Assembly (NCBI RefSeq): GCF_024166365.1
Contig: NC_064826.1
Location: 18,314,001 to 18,378,000, forward strand
Reading direction: 5' to 3'
Length of the DNA: 64,000 nt
Source: Elephas maximus indicus
Taxonomy: Eukaryota; Chordata; Mammalia; Proboscidea; Elephantidae
The position numbers and the translations under genes were made by a program. Numbering within the stretch: position 1 is the first letter of the stretch; each line of letters begins with the position of its first letter. The notes below the pieces were generated by a model that was not told the origin of the DNA, searched no databases, and saw only the letters and a program-made list of their open reading frames with translations. This document shows positions 10,643 to 21,914 of the stretch, one piece after another.

Positions 10643-11654
10643 TCAGAACAAGTGCAGGGTTCCAAGATCGGTCGGTTGGAGAAACTAAGTCACTAAGGAC
10701 AGGCCATGCATGATCCTGTCAGACCCTGGGATTCCTGACCCTCGAAACTGGCTCCAGGTAGATTATTCTCTAAAACAACCTGATGCCTAAGGCGAAACCA
10801 TCTCCGCTAAGCTGCTTATCAGACTCTTGCTTGACTTGAAGGTGACTCTAGGAAAGCAGTTACTTAAAGGCTCCAGGTTCAAAAGGACTAAGGGCAGATG
10901 GCCTGAGTGGGTCACCCCAACTCCATGCACCCAGAAATCTGCATTCTAGGAGAATTAAAACTGTTCCTCAAGCTTCTAGAGAAAAAAGGACTTAAGCTGG
11001 ATTTTGAATGTGATGAGCACTGCAGAAAAAGTAGGGAGTTTGTGGAACACCTCCTTAAAGTGGGGGAGGGAAAAGGAGGGAGGGGAGGTGTCCTCCATGT
11101 TGGCTGGGATAAGAGACAAGGAGCGAGAGCAGACAAGTCTGGGGTGAAGTTTGGGTGTACACGTGTACACAACCCGTTGTAGGGCACCAAGGGCCAGTTG
11201 TAAGGGCTGGGAGGAGGCCTTGAGTGCCATGCCAAGACCCTGGGCCCAATACAGATGCCAGAGGGCGCTACCGTAGGCTCCGGCATTAGCCAAGGCATGA
11301 GCAAGCCAGTGCTTGAGGGCAATTGTTCTGGCAGCTGGCAGGACCGAGGAGAGTCTGTGGCAAGTTTTACTGCGTTGGCAGGTCGTTGGCACTGAGGAGA
11401 TAATCTTCCTAACACTGCCATGTGATCATGGAAGCAGACCCATACCACTTATGTAATCCAGTTCTCATCATTACCAACCCCCCTCCAAAGACCGCCATCT
11501 TTTCCCTTTTTTCTCTGTCTGGGGGATCATGATGACCCCCAAAGAGGACAGACAAGAGGTTAGAGTTAATAAACTCAATCCACAGCACAATAAGGGCTGG
11601 CAAAACTTTGCCCAGAATGCTAGGGGCCAAAGTGCAACAAGCATCACTCTCTGC
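10643..11654. other. Non-coding interval
   Basis: Minus-strand frames of 138-178 aa at 10912-11448 are low-complexity Pro/Ser-rich readings without domains. No exon supported. Confidence 0.4.
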
Positions 11655-11841
11655 CTCTTAAAAACCAAAACAAAACAAAAAACCAAACCCATTGCCGTCG
11701 AGTCAATTCCAACTCATAGTCACCCACAGGACAGAGCAGAACTGCCCCACAGGGTTTCCAAGGAGTGCCTGGTGGATTCAAACTGTCAACCTTTTAGTTA
11801 GCAGCACTAGCACTTAACCACTACACCACCAGGGTTTCCCT
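11655..11841 (-). mobile_element. AfroSINE-like SINE ('A' form)
   Basis: Reads accaaacccattgccgtcga at the left and ccaccagggtttcc at the right, so the SINE is in reverse. An imperfect flanking duplication (ctgcctcttaaa / ctgcctcctaaa) supports the ends. Confidence 0.92.
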
Positions 11842-12877
11842 GCCTCCTAAAGGTGCCTTAAAACAGGAATTCTAGGGGCTCCTTCCCAGTCTCCTTCTGA
11901 ATGCTTATGATATAATGGAAGCTTATTCCCTTTTGTCCAGTCTCCACTGGGAAGGAGAACAAAGAACCCTGAGGCAGAGGACTGCTCCTGCTAAAGGCCT
12001 CATGCAGAAAAGGAAAGTGTCCCGATGCCCGGGAGAGGGCTTGAATCCCCTCACCCTGCCATTCCAGCTGCTGTGCAAGCAGAAGCCAGCAAGAGGGTGG
12101 ACCCCAGGCCATGGACCAGGCCCCTCTGACAGTCCAGCTCACAGCCTTGCCTTCTCACAGGAGGAAAAGGGCAGGAAGCTGCGTAGGGAAACTCTTGATT
12201 TCATTTATCCACAGATGCCAGCTTTCAGCATGTGGGCGGCGGGCCAGACCCAGCCTGGAAAAGAAAAGCCTCAGCCCCATGGGCAGAGCCCATGGAGCGG
12301 AGCCAGAGGCTGGGGGAGATGCTGTTGGAAGGAGGTATTCGGAATTCCTCACATTTTTGGCCTTTGTCTCTGGTCACTGAGATGGAGACCCACATAGTAC
12401 TGGGCACCAAGTTCTGGAGTCTCTCCTTTACATTCAAAAGGAAGATCGAAGCAGGAAGCAGAATGGATTCTGTGGCTTTTTTTTTTTTTTCCATCTCAAA
12501 GACCAATGGAGTAATTTGGAGGGAGGGGAGTATCCTAGCTGGAGATGTTTTTGCTTTTGCCCTTTCTTCACCATTTCATTCTTTCATCTCTGGCCCCAGG
12601 CCCAACTCTTAAGTGATGCAAATGTGAAGCCCCTCTCTGAGAAGAGCGGCTAATACCCAGTTCCCTGAGCAGGTCCCCTTCTTGTTGCTAGGACTATGGA
12701 TTTAACAGACCCTTTTTTTTTGTTTGTTTCAGGAAGAATGAAGGCATCAGGATGCCTGGGTCTGAATACTCAGCCAGGCTTCCAGCAAAACACTGCAGGC
12801 TTGGTGCTATACCCCTGCTACTTCCCAACATGGAGCAGAGTCTGGCCTTGTCCTCAACTTCCCACCCAGGGAGCGGT
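11842..12877. other. Non-coding interval
   Basis: Open frames of 84-160 aa on both strands overlap one another and have no recognisable features. Nothing else recognised. Confidence 0.35.
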
Positions 12878-13313
12878 TGTTACCGGGTGGAAACCCCAGG
12901 TTCTTACTTGGCATGACACTTATTGGCCAATAAACAAGAGACTGAGGTGAGAGAACAAAAAGGCACCTTTATTTCATTGTACAAGGAAATGGAGTTACTC
13001 GGTGCTTTCTGGTCCCAAGACTGCTCACTAAGGGCAGGGAGGCAGGTTACTTTTAAAGCGGTTTACAAGTAGAGAGTTCATACAAGTTATGTCAGCAACA
13101 TTCTTAATCATACTATGCAAGGCCCGATGGGGTTTATATATAACCTCCAAACAAAAACAGAAGCAGGATTAAAATGTAAAGCTGAAGGGGTGGAGAGGGA
13201 GCCCAGTAAAGGAAAGGATTTTGCAATCAACACTATAGGGGAGGAAGCCAGGTAAGTACAGCACTGTGGGGGCTCTGTCTCACGGTCAGAGCTCCGAGGT
13301 GACAGTCATGGCA
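12878..13313 (-). mobile_element. Probable solo LTR (fossil retroviral element)
   Basis: On the minus strand the 3' end reads ctcttgtttattggccaata then a terminus ggtaaca, preceded by an aaataaagg polyadenylation-like site, which is a retroviral R-U5 layout. The U3 end (about 13313) is uncertain, and I saw no clear target duplication or partner LTR. Old, class not assigned. Confidence 0.45.
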
Positions 13314-14978
13314 TGTTCACTATGAAAACAACATCAACAGGGACCCCAGGGCTCAGCCCCACTCAGATCAGCCAGAAGCCCCTTTTAGCCAATAATTTCA
13401 CACTTCCACGTGCCTCTCTGTCCAGCAAGACTTTTGGTGGTGTTGCTAACGAGGACCCCTCCTTGGTCAATCTGAGATCCCAGTCCTTAATTCCCTGCTG
13501 AACTGCTTGCCCCGCCCCCACCAGATGGCACTTTGCAGCCAAGTCTCTGAGCAGCTGGGGGAGGACAGGAAGGGAGGGGGCGTGCTGGGACCCACATCAC
13601 AGCCAGTCCCTGCATACTGTCAGTTGACTTTTTCATCTCACTCCCTTCCCGACTCTGGAACTCCAGACCACCTCTGCTCTGAAGGGTTTGTATTTTCCTC
13701 TGTTCCTCTAGTACTGAGTCACCATATTCCTTTTGTGACCATAATAAAGTTGCCATCAAGGGACAATGAGTGGCCCAAATGAGGGAGGGCCCTGCAGACA
13801 GAATGCAGCAGAACTGTCTTTGATGGTTCCCCAGGACCCCCGCAGCAACCCCCCTCCCTTGTACCTACTATCTCAGATTTTTGTTGCCCTGCCACAGACA
13901 CTAACCCCCACTTCAAGAGAAAAAAAGAAAAGTGGCCCAAGTTAAGAGGCAGCAGCCTTTGACAGGAGCGTTGGCCAAGACTCCATTACCTTGCTGCCTA
14001 ACCTCAGGCGATTCACTTTTAACCTCCATGAGTGTCACTTTTCTCTTGTGAAAATGAAGGGGTCGGACTAGAAGGCGTCTAAGGTCCCTCCCAGACAGGA
14101 CTACTGAAATATGAGCTCCACACCTTACTGCATGAGCCACTTAGCCACTTCCTCCTTCAGATGCTCAGGAGCTGGCCTTGCCGTGGGGGACTGGAGTATC
14201 CACATCCTTCGTGGCCCCAAGTCCAACCTGGATGTCTGACAGGTGACAATCACAGGCAGATGACCGCCGACCTTCTGTACAACATGAGCTCCCCGCCTGG
14301 ACTGGTCATTTCTCCAGACACTGCTGATGTCATGCATCACATGGACGCCCCCTCCAAGGACCACTACTCAGTTCTGTGAGGGGGTCCCCTTCTTAATGCT
14401 GGGGCCACAGATTCAACACACTTATAGAAGTCATCTGGGTTCTAGAAACATCTCTGAAAGCATTTCTACTCGTTTTTTGCTTTTTTTGGTGTCTCTCAAC
14501 TTCAAGAAACATGTTTTCCTGTGGAAAAGGATTGTATTGAATCACCTGGCCACAGCACTCACAGCATCCTCTCCTGGAGGTGAGCTCAGCATCTGCTTTA
14601 CAATGAAATCCTGAACTTCCAGAAAGATGGCCCTGTTCTCCCTTTCTCCAGCCAGCCTCACCCTCCTGTGTCAAGGATCGGCGCAGCTCTCACATCCACT
14701 AATCTAGTTCCAGTTCAGCCTCAAGCTCTCTCCAGATCTCTGCTTGTTTGTGTGGATGGATGTGAGTGTGCCCTGGTGGAACGTCTCTGTGTGGGCGTCT
14801 GAGTTTCTCTCACTGTGTATCTCTCTGGGTGTGTGCCTCTCTGTGCCAGTCTCTTGGCATCTCTTGTCTCTCACTGTGTCTGTCCAGGTGTGTGTCTGTG
14901 TGTTTATCACTCTCTCCCTGATATCTCTGTACACGTCTCTTGTGGCCAACGTATATATGATCCTGTTACCCTAGTAAC
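13314..14978. other. Non-coding interval with MIR-like and TG-rich tracts
   Basis: A MIR-like block lies at about 13985-14100 (ctcaggcgattcacttttaa, gtcggactagaaggcgtcta). A degenerate tgtgtct/ctctctg low-complexity tract covers about 14740-14940. No coding exon supported. Confidence 0.45.
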
Positions 14979-15190
14979 AAACAAAAAAGAAACAGTTGCT
15001 CCAGACTCCTATTCACGGTGACCCCCATGTGTGTCAGGGTAGAACTGCTCTCCACAGGCTTTTCAATGGCTGGTTTTTTGGAACTAGATCGCCAGGCCTT
15101 TCTTCTGAGGTGCCTGAGGGTAGACTCAATCATCCAACCTTTCAGTCAGCAGCCACGCACGCTAGCCATTTGCAACACTCAGGACTCCAG
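14979..15190 (-). mobile_element. AfroSINE-like SINE ('B' form)
   Basis: Antisense B-form markers: ttttcaatggctggtttttt, ccaggcctttcttctgaggt, then the antisense head. Diverged. Confidence 0.85.
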
Positions 15191-16214
15191 GAAAAAAACC
15201 ATCCTATTTCTTCCTTTCACATTCCCTGCCAAATTCCTCGTGTTTTCTCAGTAGATAGCTGGTTGTGGCCACCCTCCCCCCACCCCCTGCCTCCTTTCTC
15301 AACCCGTGCCCCTCTGGGGGCCAGAGTCAGCACAGCCACCCCCCCCCCCCCGCAAACTCTCCAGTCTCCCGCCGGAAGTACAACCAGCGATGGCCATTTT
15401 ACCAAAGTCTTTACAGATGACAGATTGAAGACGATATCATACCACACCACAAACTGCCATTACACTTCCCCATTAGACATCTTTGCTCTCTCCCCACGAT
15501 TTTTCTGAAAACTTCACTTTCTTCATGTACTTTCTATTGGAAGAACCGGCCTCAGAACACCTTCCTTACCTGCAGCTCCCTTTAAGGACGCCATGCTAGA
15601 CCACGTAAGCCCGCCCACCTTGGCCACAGCTGATTGGGCCAGAGGTGAGCACCTGACCCGGGAACTGCCCTTCTATTGGCTGGTCAGTGTCCAATGAGAA
15701 AACCTGGCTCAGGAGCTACTGCTTTGGCAGTTTGGATGCAACACTGGCGGGAAGCCAAGTGCTTGTCAATAGAGAATCAGGATGACCAGAAAGGAAAGAC
15801 CGAGGAATCGAGCATGTGGCAGACCACGGGAGTAGGGTCAATGCACTCCTGCTGCCGAGAAGCTGGAGATTTGGCGAATGTAACCTCTGAAACCTGAGTC
15901 CCACCGTGTGCCTCTGTACCTGCGGGCCTACCTAGTATCTGCCGTAGACACACAGGGGGTCTTGATTGATATTGTTGAATGGAGCCTGACTTGATTCCTG
16001 ACATGCCTTCTTGCCCTCAAACCACATCCCAGTCTCCACGAAGCCTAGCCCTCTGCTGATTCCTATTCTCCGCGCGGCCTGATTGGGAGTTTTCCCCATC
16101 CCTATTTACATGTATTACCTGCAGATTAATTAAGTGTGCCGCTTACTGGGTTCTCTGTTACCCTTCCTAGACTTACAATCTGGGAAACTGAGGCCCTAAA
16201 GGGAGGTTCAGAGC
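15191..16214. other. Non-coding interval
   Basis: Contains a C-run at about 15340-15353. Two ccaat-type boxes occur in the 15630-15700 region (ctgattgggccag, tctattggctgg) but without a CpG island or exon, so no promoter is called. Confidence 0.35.
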
Positions 16215-16500
16215 CCGTGGGTGGTGCAAACAGTTAATGGACTCGGCTGCAAACTGAAAGTTGGAGGTTCAAGTCCACGCGGAGGTACCTCAGAAGAAAG
16301 GCCTGGCAATCTACTGAAAAATCAGCCCTTGAAAACCCTATGGACCTAAGCGTACATGTAGAATTGATGAAATCTTTTCTGTGTTTTTGTGTGCATTTCA
16401 CTATAATAAAAATAATAAACTTACGAAGCACAGCTCTACTCTGACAAACATAGTGTCACCGTAAGTTGGAGTTGACTTGATAGAGGACGTTTGAGTCTAT
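16215..16500 (+). mobile_element. AfroSINE-like SINE ('B' form) carrying an insertion
   Basis: Left part 16215-16343 and right part 16427-16500 together make one B-form SINE (gtgggtggtgcaaacagtta ... gttggagttgacttgataga). The middle 83 bases are foreign to the SINE. Confidence 0.85.
16344..16426. other. 83-bp insertion of unknown origin inside a SINE
   Basis: Interrupts the SINE word ctatgg|agcacag. The plus strand starts acctaagcg and ends aataataaacttacga; read on the minus strand it begins near gtaagt and ends near cttag. AT-rich, no other copy noticed in the window. Confidence 0.6.
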
Positions 16501-17280
16501 TTTTAATTTGCCATTTGCAGGTGTTGGGAGACATCACCTGGAAGCTTTCCTTTCCCATCATGTCCTTCTCAGACCTTACATTGGGACAGTTGGTCCCCCA
16601 GCACCCAGTCAAGTTCAAACTGTAAATAACACCGACCATCCATCTGCACCCACTATTTTGTTAGGTCCCAGGAGTCCCCTCCACCAAATGTACTTAGCTC
16701 TGGTTGGGCCGTACAGTCAAAGCGGAGTGAAATGGGAGAAGAATGTGTGGAAGTTTGTGGCTTTCATCTCTTAAACAAATAACGAATTCCTCCTGGCTGC
16801 TGCTGCTGGAATTAAACAATGTGTTTGGGGAGGCTCTGAGGCGTTACCTTAGCAACACCCAGGCTGTTTTCAGGCAAGATCTAGTAAAAGAGGAAAGAGA
16901 ACAAAAATAATAAAGGGACGGGCCTGGATGGGGTCCAGGAATGGGGGTCTTTTGGCTGAATGTGTGTGTTTTATGTTCTGATGTGTTTTGCAGTCCTCTT
17001 TTCAGCTAAGTTTCCTCCCAGCTCCCGTGGTGTGTTCCACTGTCATGAGGTCTTCCCACTAGAATACTAATTCGAGCCTAAGAAAAGAGCATGGGCGTGG
17101 AGGAACAGGACAGACAGGGAAAGACATCACAGCTGGGACCACCTCAGCAGGAAATGATATGCATGAAGCCAGCGAAGCTGGCCTAGATATTGTGAAGGTC
17201 ATGGTAGGAAACATCACCAGTGAGAAGGATAGGTCGAGCTCTTCAAAGGTAACCAATGCTTGGGTCGTATGGTAAAGATC
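16501..17280. other. Non-coding interval
   Basis: No recognisable repeat or exon. The 88- and 105-aa frames here look like chance. Confidence 0.35.
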
Positions 17281-17440
17281 GCTCAAACTCTTGCTCCTCA
17301 CAGTGTGGGCCATAGACTGCAGCAACAGCCTCGCCTGGGAGCTTGGCAGAAATACCAACTGTCTGGCCATCCACATCTATCAAGCCAGAGTCTGCGTTTC
17401 AGCAACGTGCACACTAGATAGAGTTTGAGAAACTCTGAGT
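17281..17440 (+). mobile_element. hAT-Charlie-type MITE (MER5/MER20 group)
   Basis: gctcaaactcttgctcctca at the left and gagtttgagaaactctgag at the right form imperfect inverted ends. The interior gcctgggagcttggcagaaa, agagtctgcgtttcagcaac is typical of the group. Confidence 0.6.
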
Positions 17441-17590
17441 TAGACCTCTGTCTTTGTCTCTCAGGTTCCCGCAAATATATCACCACCTCTCCTCATGTCC
17501 AAGTGGATCACACAAAAGTGGGGGTGTCCACTTTGCTGATTCATGCTTTTTGACATGTAGGAAAATATTTTGTGTGACTTAGAAGCTGGA

Positions 17591-17735
17591 AAAAAAAAAA
17601 TTCATTGCTGTCAAGTCAGTTCTAACTCATAGCAACCCTATAGGAAAGAGTAGAACTGTACCATAGGGTTTCCAAGGAGCACCTGGTGGATTTGAGCTGC
17701 TGACATTTTGGTTATATTCTCAGTAGCACTGACTT
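17591..17735 (-). mobile_element. AfroSINE-like SINE ('A' form), partial
   Basis: Antisense tail and middle: attgctgtcaagtcagttct, ccatagggtttccaaggagc. The head is degraded. Confidence 0.8.
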
Positions 17736-17755
17736 GCCACTACCTATTTGTAGGT

Positions 17756-17905
17756 TTGTCCCACTGCTGATGAGTCGATTCCAACTCATAGCAGCTACCC
17801 TATAGGACAGCCTAGAACTGCCCCATAGAATTTCCAAGGAGTGCCTGATGGATTCAAACTGCTGACCTTTTGTTTGGCAGCCATAGCTCTTAACCACTTC
17901 ACCAA
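17756..17905 (-). mobile_element. AfroSINE-like SINE ('A' form)
   Basis: Second antisense copy 20 bases downstream of the previous one: gatgagtcgattccaactca ... agctcttaaccacttcacca. Confidence 0.85.
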
Positions 17906-18412
17906 GGATATCTTAAAACGTCGAAAGCACATACCAGAGATTAAAAGGTTGATAACATCAAAATAAAGGATGTGTTGTCAAGGAAAGATACTGTGAACAA
18001 AATTAGTAGATGAATGACAGACTAAGAGAAGCCATTGCCATGTGTAAGGCCAACAAAGATTTTATTCTGAGTCTAGATATTCTAATAGTTAGAATATAAA
18101 AAGAGCTCCCAGAAGTCAACAAGGAGAAGACAGCAACTCAAACAGCAAAATGGACATAGAATGTGGACAGACTATATACATAAAAGAAACCCCCTGAAGG
18201 CAAACAAAAAAATTCTCAGTCATGGGAAAAAAGAGAAATGCAAGGTGGGAATGCAGCTGTCCTGGAGAATAATCTGACAGTTCTGGGGCAGTGGCCCAGC
18301 TCTGGTCTCTAAGAACATCTCCCCCAGGTCCAGCAGGTTGTGCACTGCAGCATCGCCTCTAGTGGAGGAGTTGGAGGTCTTGAACGAGGGGTTTGTTGGG
18401 TTCAGTCTCCCG

Positions 18413-18812
18413 TCTTAGTTCCCTTGTGCTGCTATAACAGAAGTACCCCCAAGTCAGTGGCTTTAAGAACAGAAATTTATTTTCTCACAGTTTAGTAAGA
18501 CTGTAAGTCCAAATTCAGGGCACCAGCTTTAGAGGAAGGCTCTCTGTCAGCTCTGCGGGAAGATTGTGGTCTCAGCTTCTAAAGTTCTGCCATGTGCTTC
18601 TGTCTTCCCCAGTGTGTGCTTTCTTTCTTGTCTCTGTGTCTATGCGTTTCCTTGCAACTCAGAAATGATTAGGCTTAGGACACACCCTACACTGATATGG
18701 CATCATTAGCATAACAAAGGAAACCTCATTCCCAAATGGGATTCCATCCACATGTACAGGGGTTAGGATTCCAGCACATATTTTGAGGGGGCACAATTCA
18801 ATCCATAACAAA
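18413..18812 (-). mobile_element. MaLR-type solo LTR
   Basis: Antisense layout: cttagttcccttgtgctgct at the left, agaaatttattttctcacag near the polyadenylation region, ggcacaattcaatccataac at the right. Fossil. Confidence 0.75.
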
Positions 18813-19077
18813 ACCTGAGTCTAAAAAATGCTACATAAATATCTGCTAGCATTATTGTAATCTAATCAGGAGTAGGAAAAACCCAAACTGGGACAAGGAA
18901 GAAGGAACAGACAGTGGTGAATGACTGCATTGTGGGAGCGGGAGGCGGGGGAGTCCGAAGAAGCCTCAGTTTCTAAGTCTGAGTGCAGGCAGGATGGCCA
19001 AGCCCTCAAGAAAGGCAAGAACTCAGCAGCAGAGCCTGGTGTGACTTGTAAGTCCTGTCTCAGATGAGTCCAGTGAT

Positions 19078-19285
19078 AAAGGTTTCCTAGGGTGGCACAA
19101 ACTGATAAACACTGGGCTACAAGACAAAAGGTTGGTTGTTTGAACCCACCCAGAGATGCCTCGGAAGAAAGGCCTGGTGATCTGCTTCTGAAAGGTCACA
19201 GCTATGAAAACCCCATTGAGCACATTTCTACTCTGACACACGGGTCGGAATTGACTAAGTAGCAACCAGGGGGGTGGTGGTAACT
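19078..19285 (+). mobile_element. AfroSINE-like SINE ('B' form)
   Basis: cctagggtggcacaaactga ... gaagaaaggcctggtgatct ... cgggtcggaattgactaagt. Confidence 0.9.
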
Positions 19286-19914
19286 AAGGCCATGTTAGAG
19301 GTGAGGCAGGTGGGTCTGGGTGTAGAGCCTTCTCAGCAAGCCCAGAGAGGACCCTGAGGATGAGAGGTGCAGGGCCTGGGCCCCAGCTTTCCTGACAGTG
19401 CCCCTTGGGGAGTTTATACCAGTGGTGGGGGCACAACACAGCCATGGCTGTGTCAGACTGCTTTAAGCCTGGGATGGCGTCGGCAAGCGCCCAGGGAGCT
19501 GTAAGGGATGCTGGGTGAGGGATGGCAGGGCAGGGAGCAGGTAGGGGAAGGCCCTCAGAGGTGTCCCGTGGAGTGTCTGGGAGCCGAGCCTTCACGGACA
19601 AAGACGACTTCTAACTAGGGTGGAGAGGATGGGCGGGGCCTTCCATGGGGAGGAAAATGCACATGCCAGGAAAGCAAGGCCAGCGTAAGGAAAGGAGACC
19701 CTGGAAGGGTGAGGCGGGCCAGGATGCTAAAAAGGCTTGGATCTGAGTTAAGAGGCCTCCCTTGGTGCTGAAAGGTCTGGACCCCGTTCTGAAGGAACCT
19801 GAAGGCACTGAGCTACTCTGAGCAGAGTGGAAATGGGCTCAGTTCTGTTTGCAAGAGAGATAGGTGACAGAGCTTGCTCAGGGGGCCACTCCACCCCTCC
19901 AGTGAGCTTGCAAG
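19286..19914. other. GC-rich non-coding interval
   Basis: Short frames on the minus strand only by low stop frequency. Nothing recognised. Confidence 0.35.
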
Positions 19915-20080
19915 CACACACAGGCCCACCACCCACCCACATTGCTACATACTGCACCCATACACCAACCCCACACATCACACACGTGCATATACAGCAC
20001 ACATGCACGTATCACACACATCTCACATACACACACACGGACGCACATATCTCACCCACGCACACACACACACACGGCAC
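19915..20080. repeat. CA-rich low-complexity tract
   Basis: Degenerate (CA)n with CACACATGCAC variants. It explains the His/Thr-rich open frames in three phases. Confidence 0.9.
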
Positions 20081-20732
20081 CACACTGTATTCGGGCCTCC
20101 AGTGAAGGCAGGACAAACCCTTGTGCACAATGGGAAAGAAGAAAAAGTCAAAGGGCTTGGATCTCTGACGCTGCTGTTGGACATTTAGTCCCCAAATAAG
20201 TTTGGCTCTCAGAGACTTGGGGTGACCTTGGGAAACTCCTGTCTCCATTTCCCTGACTGCACCCAGGTAATCTGACCCTCTCCCCATTGGGCCACAGCTC
20301 CCCCTCCCCCTGCCTGCCCTCCTGCTGTGCTCTCTGACACACTTTGGTACCTTCTGTCTCCGGGGAGCCTGTCCCCAAAGGGCCCTCTCTTGGTCATAAG
20401 CACAGGTTATCTGTCCATCTGCTGGCCTGTTTATCTTCTTATGGCTCCTGCCTGAAATAGCTCAGGGTTATCTTGGCTGCCAGAGTGGCGGGGCCTAACT
20501 GTCACTCACCCCTGTCCTCCCAGGGAGAGAGGTGCTCATCCCTGCAGCTTGTCTTCTACTACTCCAGGCCGGAATTCCACACATTGTTAGGCCAAGGTGG
20601 AGTCCTGCCTGGGAAGCCGGCAGCACCACCACCCCACCGGACCCCCCACCAGCAGGCAGTGCACAGCGTGCCCTAGCCACCTCTCCTCTCTTCTCTCCTC
20701 TCTGCTCCTCCCTGGGTTGTCTGGGTTAGGTA
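20081..20732. other. Non-coding interval
   Basis: No exon or clear repeat. It contains T/C-rich sequence near 20690-20715. Confidence 0.35.
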
Positions 20733-20975
20733 CTGGAGCCCTGGTGGTGCAATAGTTAAGTGCCTGGCTGCTGACCAAATGTTGGCAGTTCAAACCCACC
20801 CAGTGGCACCTCCAGAGAAAAACCTGGCAATCTGCTTCAGTAAAGATTTAAAAACAACAACAAAAAAAATTTTTTTTTTCAGTGAAGATTACAGCCTAAG
20901 AAACCCTATAGGGCAGTTCTACTCTGTCACATGGGATTGCTACAAGTTGTAATCAACTCAACAGCACCTAAGAAT
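20733..20975 (+). mobile_element. AfroSINE-like SINE ('A' form) with internal duplication
   Basis: Head gagccctggtggtgcaatag and a degraded tail. The word ttcagt(a/g)aagat occurs twice, at about 20837 and 20879, separated by an A-rich then T-rich spacer absent from other copies. Confidence 0.88.
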
Positions 20976-21019
20976 GAGAATCATCTCGAGATTGTCTTAG
21001 ACTTCTAGACTGGAATTCC

Positions 21020-21530
21020 AATCACATTCCTGTGCCCTCCCCAACCCGGTGTAGTGCTCCTCACCATGCCAGCCCTGTACCTAGGCCCTCTGACCTGGGC
21101 TAGATTCCTCTGACAACCTGTCCCTGGGCTCGTGGCTTCCAAATCTCCTACAGAGTAACCGTCTTCAACCATCCTTTTGCCCTGACACTTCCCTGCTCAA
21201 GAACCCTCCATGGCTCCCTAGTTCTGGCTTATCAAGTCTAAACACATTTGCATGGCGCTCAAAGCTCCACTCCACTTATTTACCATATCAGCCCAACACT
21301 CCCTGATGTAGTACCTCTGCTGTGTCAGGCCAGCCCCTCGAGGCCCCCACCCAAGCATGCTCCTACTGCCTTTGACCAGGAGCACCCTTCAGTACCTCCT
21401 CCGCCTCACCAAGCCCTCCTTCCCCTCAAGCCCCCATTGTGTTTAGTCACCTTCAATGCCTTCCTAGTCGTTCATTTACTCAACCACTATTAATTGAGCA
21501 CTTACATAGATTAGGCAGACACTTGCCCTG
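21020..21530 (+). mobile_element. L2 LINE fragment, 3' region
   Basis: cctgctcaagaaccctccat, ggctccctagttctggctta, aagctccactccacttattt and cattgtgtttagtcacct follow the L2 3' order. Ancient; the 81-aa frame is incidental. Confidence 0.65.
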
Positions 21531-21556
21531 ACCAATCTCTCCTTGGAGCTCCAATT

Positions 21557-21705
21557 AAAAAAAAAAAAACACACCAAAGTCGTTGCCGTCGAGTCGATTC
21601 CAACTCATAGCCACTCTATAGGACAGAGTAGAACTGCCCCATAGGGTTTCCAAGGAGCACCTGGTAGATCTAACTGCCAACTTTTTGGTTAGCAAGCTCC
21701 AACAA
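21557..21705 (-). mobile_element. AfroSINE-like SINE ('A' form)
   Basis: ccgtcgagtcgattccaact at the left, antisense head degraded at the right. Confidence 0.9.
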
Positions 21706-21800
21706 CACAGGTAATTTCTGCAGCACAATTTTGCACCGAATCCCTTGAGGTCTTGTCACGTGTCACATTACAAAGTCTTGTGGCCCCCTAACCATCTCAT

Positions 21801-21914
21801 AAGGAGCCCTGGTGGCACAATGGTTAAGCACTCAGCTGCTAACAAGAAGCTTGGGAGTTCGAACCCACCTAGTGGCTCCATGGGAGAAAGACCTGGCCAT
21901 CTGCTCCCATAAAG
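21801..21914 (+). mobile_element. AfroSINE-like SINE, 5' part only
   Basis: aaggagccctggtggcacaa ... atctgctcccataaagatt, then abruptly joins an RTE in the opposite direction. The SINE tail (acagcc... onward) is not found after the RTE. Confidence 0.88.

Larger units (their letters stand above)
17520..18300 (+). mobile_element. Old L1 ORF2 fragment split by two SINEs
   Basis: tcttaaaacgtcgaaagcac, taatagttagaatataaaaa and gtcatgggaaaaaagagaaa follow the order of L1 ORF2. The left piece ends at about 17590 and the right piece starts at about 17906. Confidence 0.6.

Noticed and set aside
15630-15760. Promoter with two CCAAT-type boxes
   Set aside because: No CpG enrichment, no exon or donor downstream; chance occurrence likely.
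19827-20199. His/Thr-rich protein frames
   Set aside because: Produced by the CA-rich tract in all three phases.
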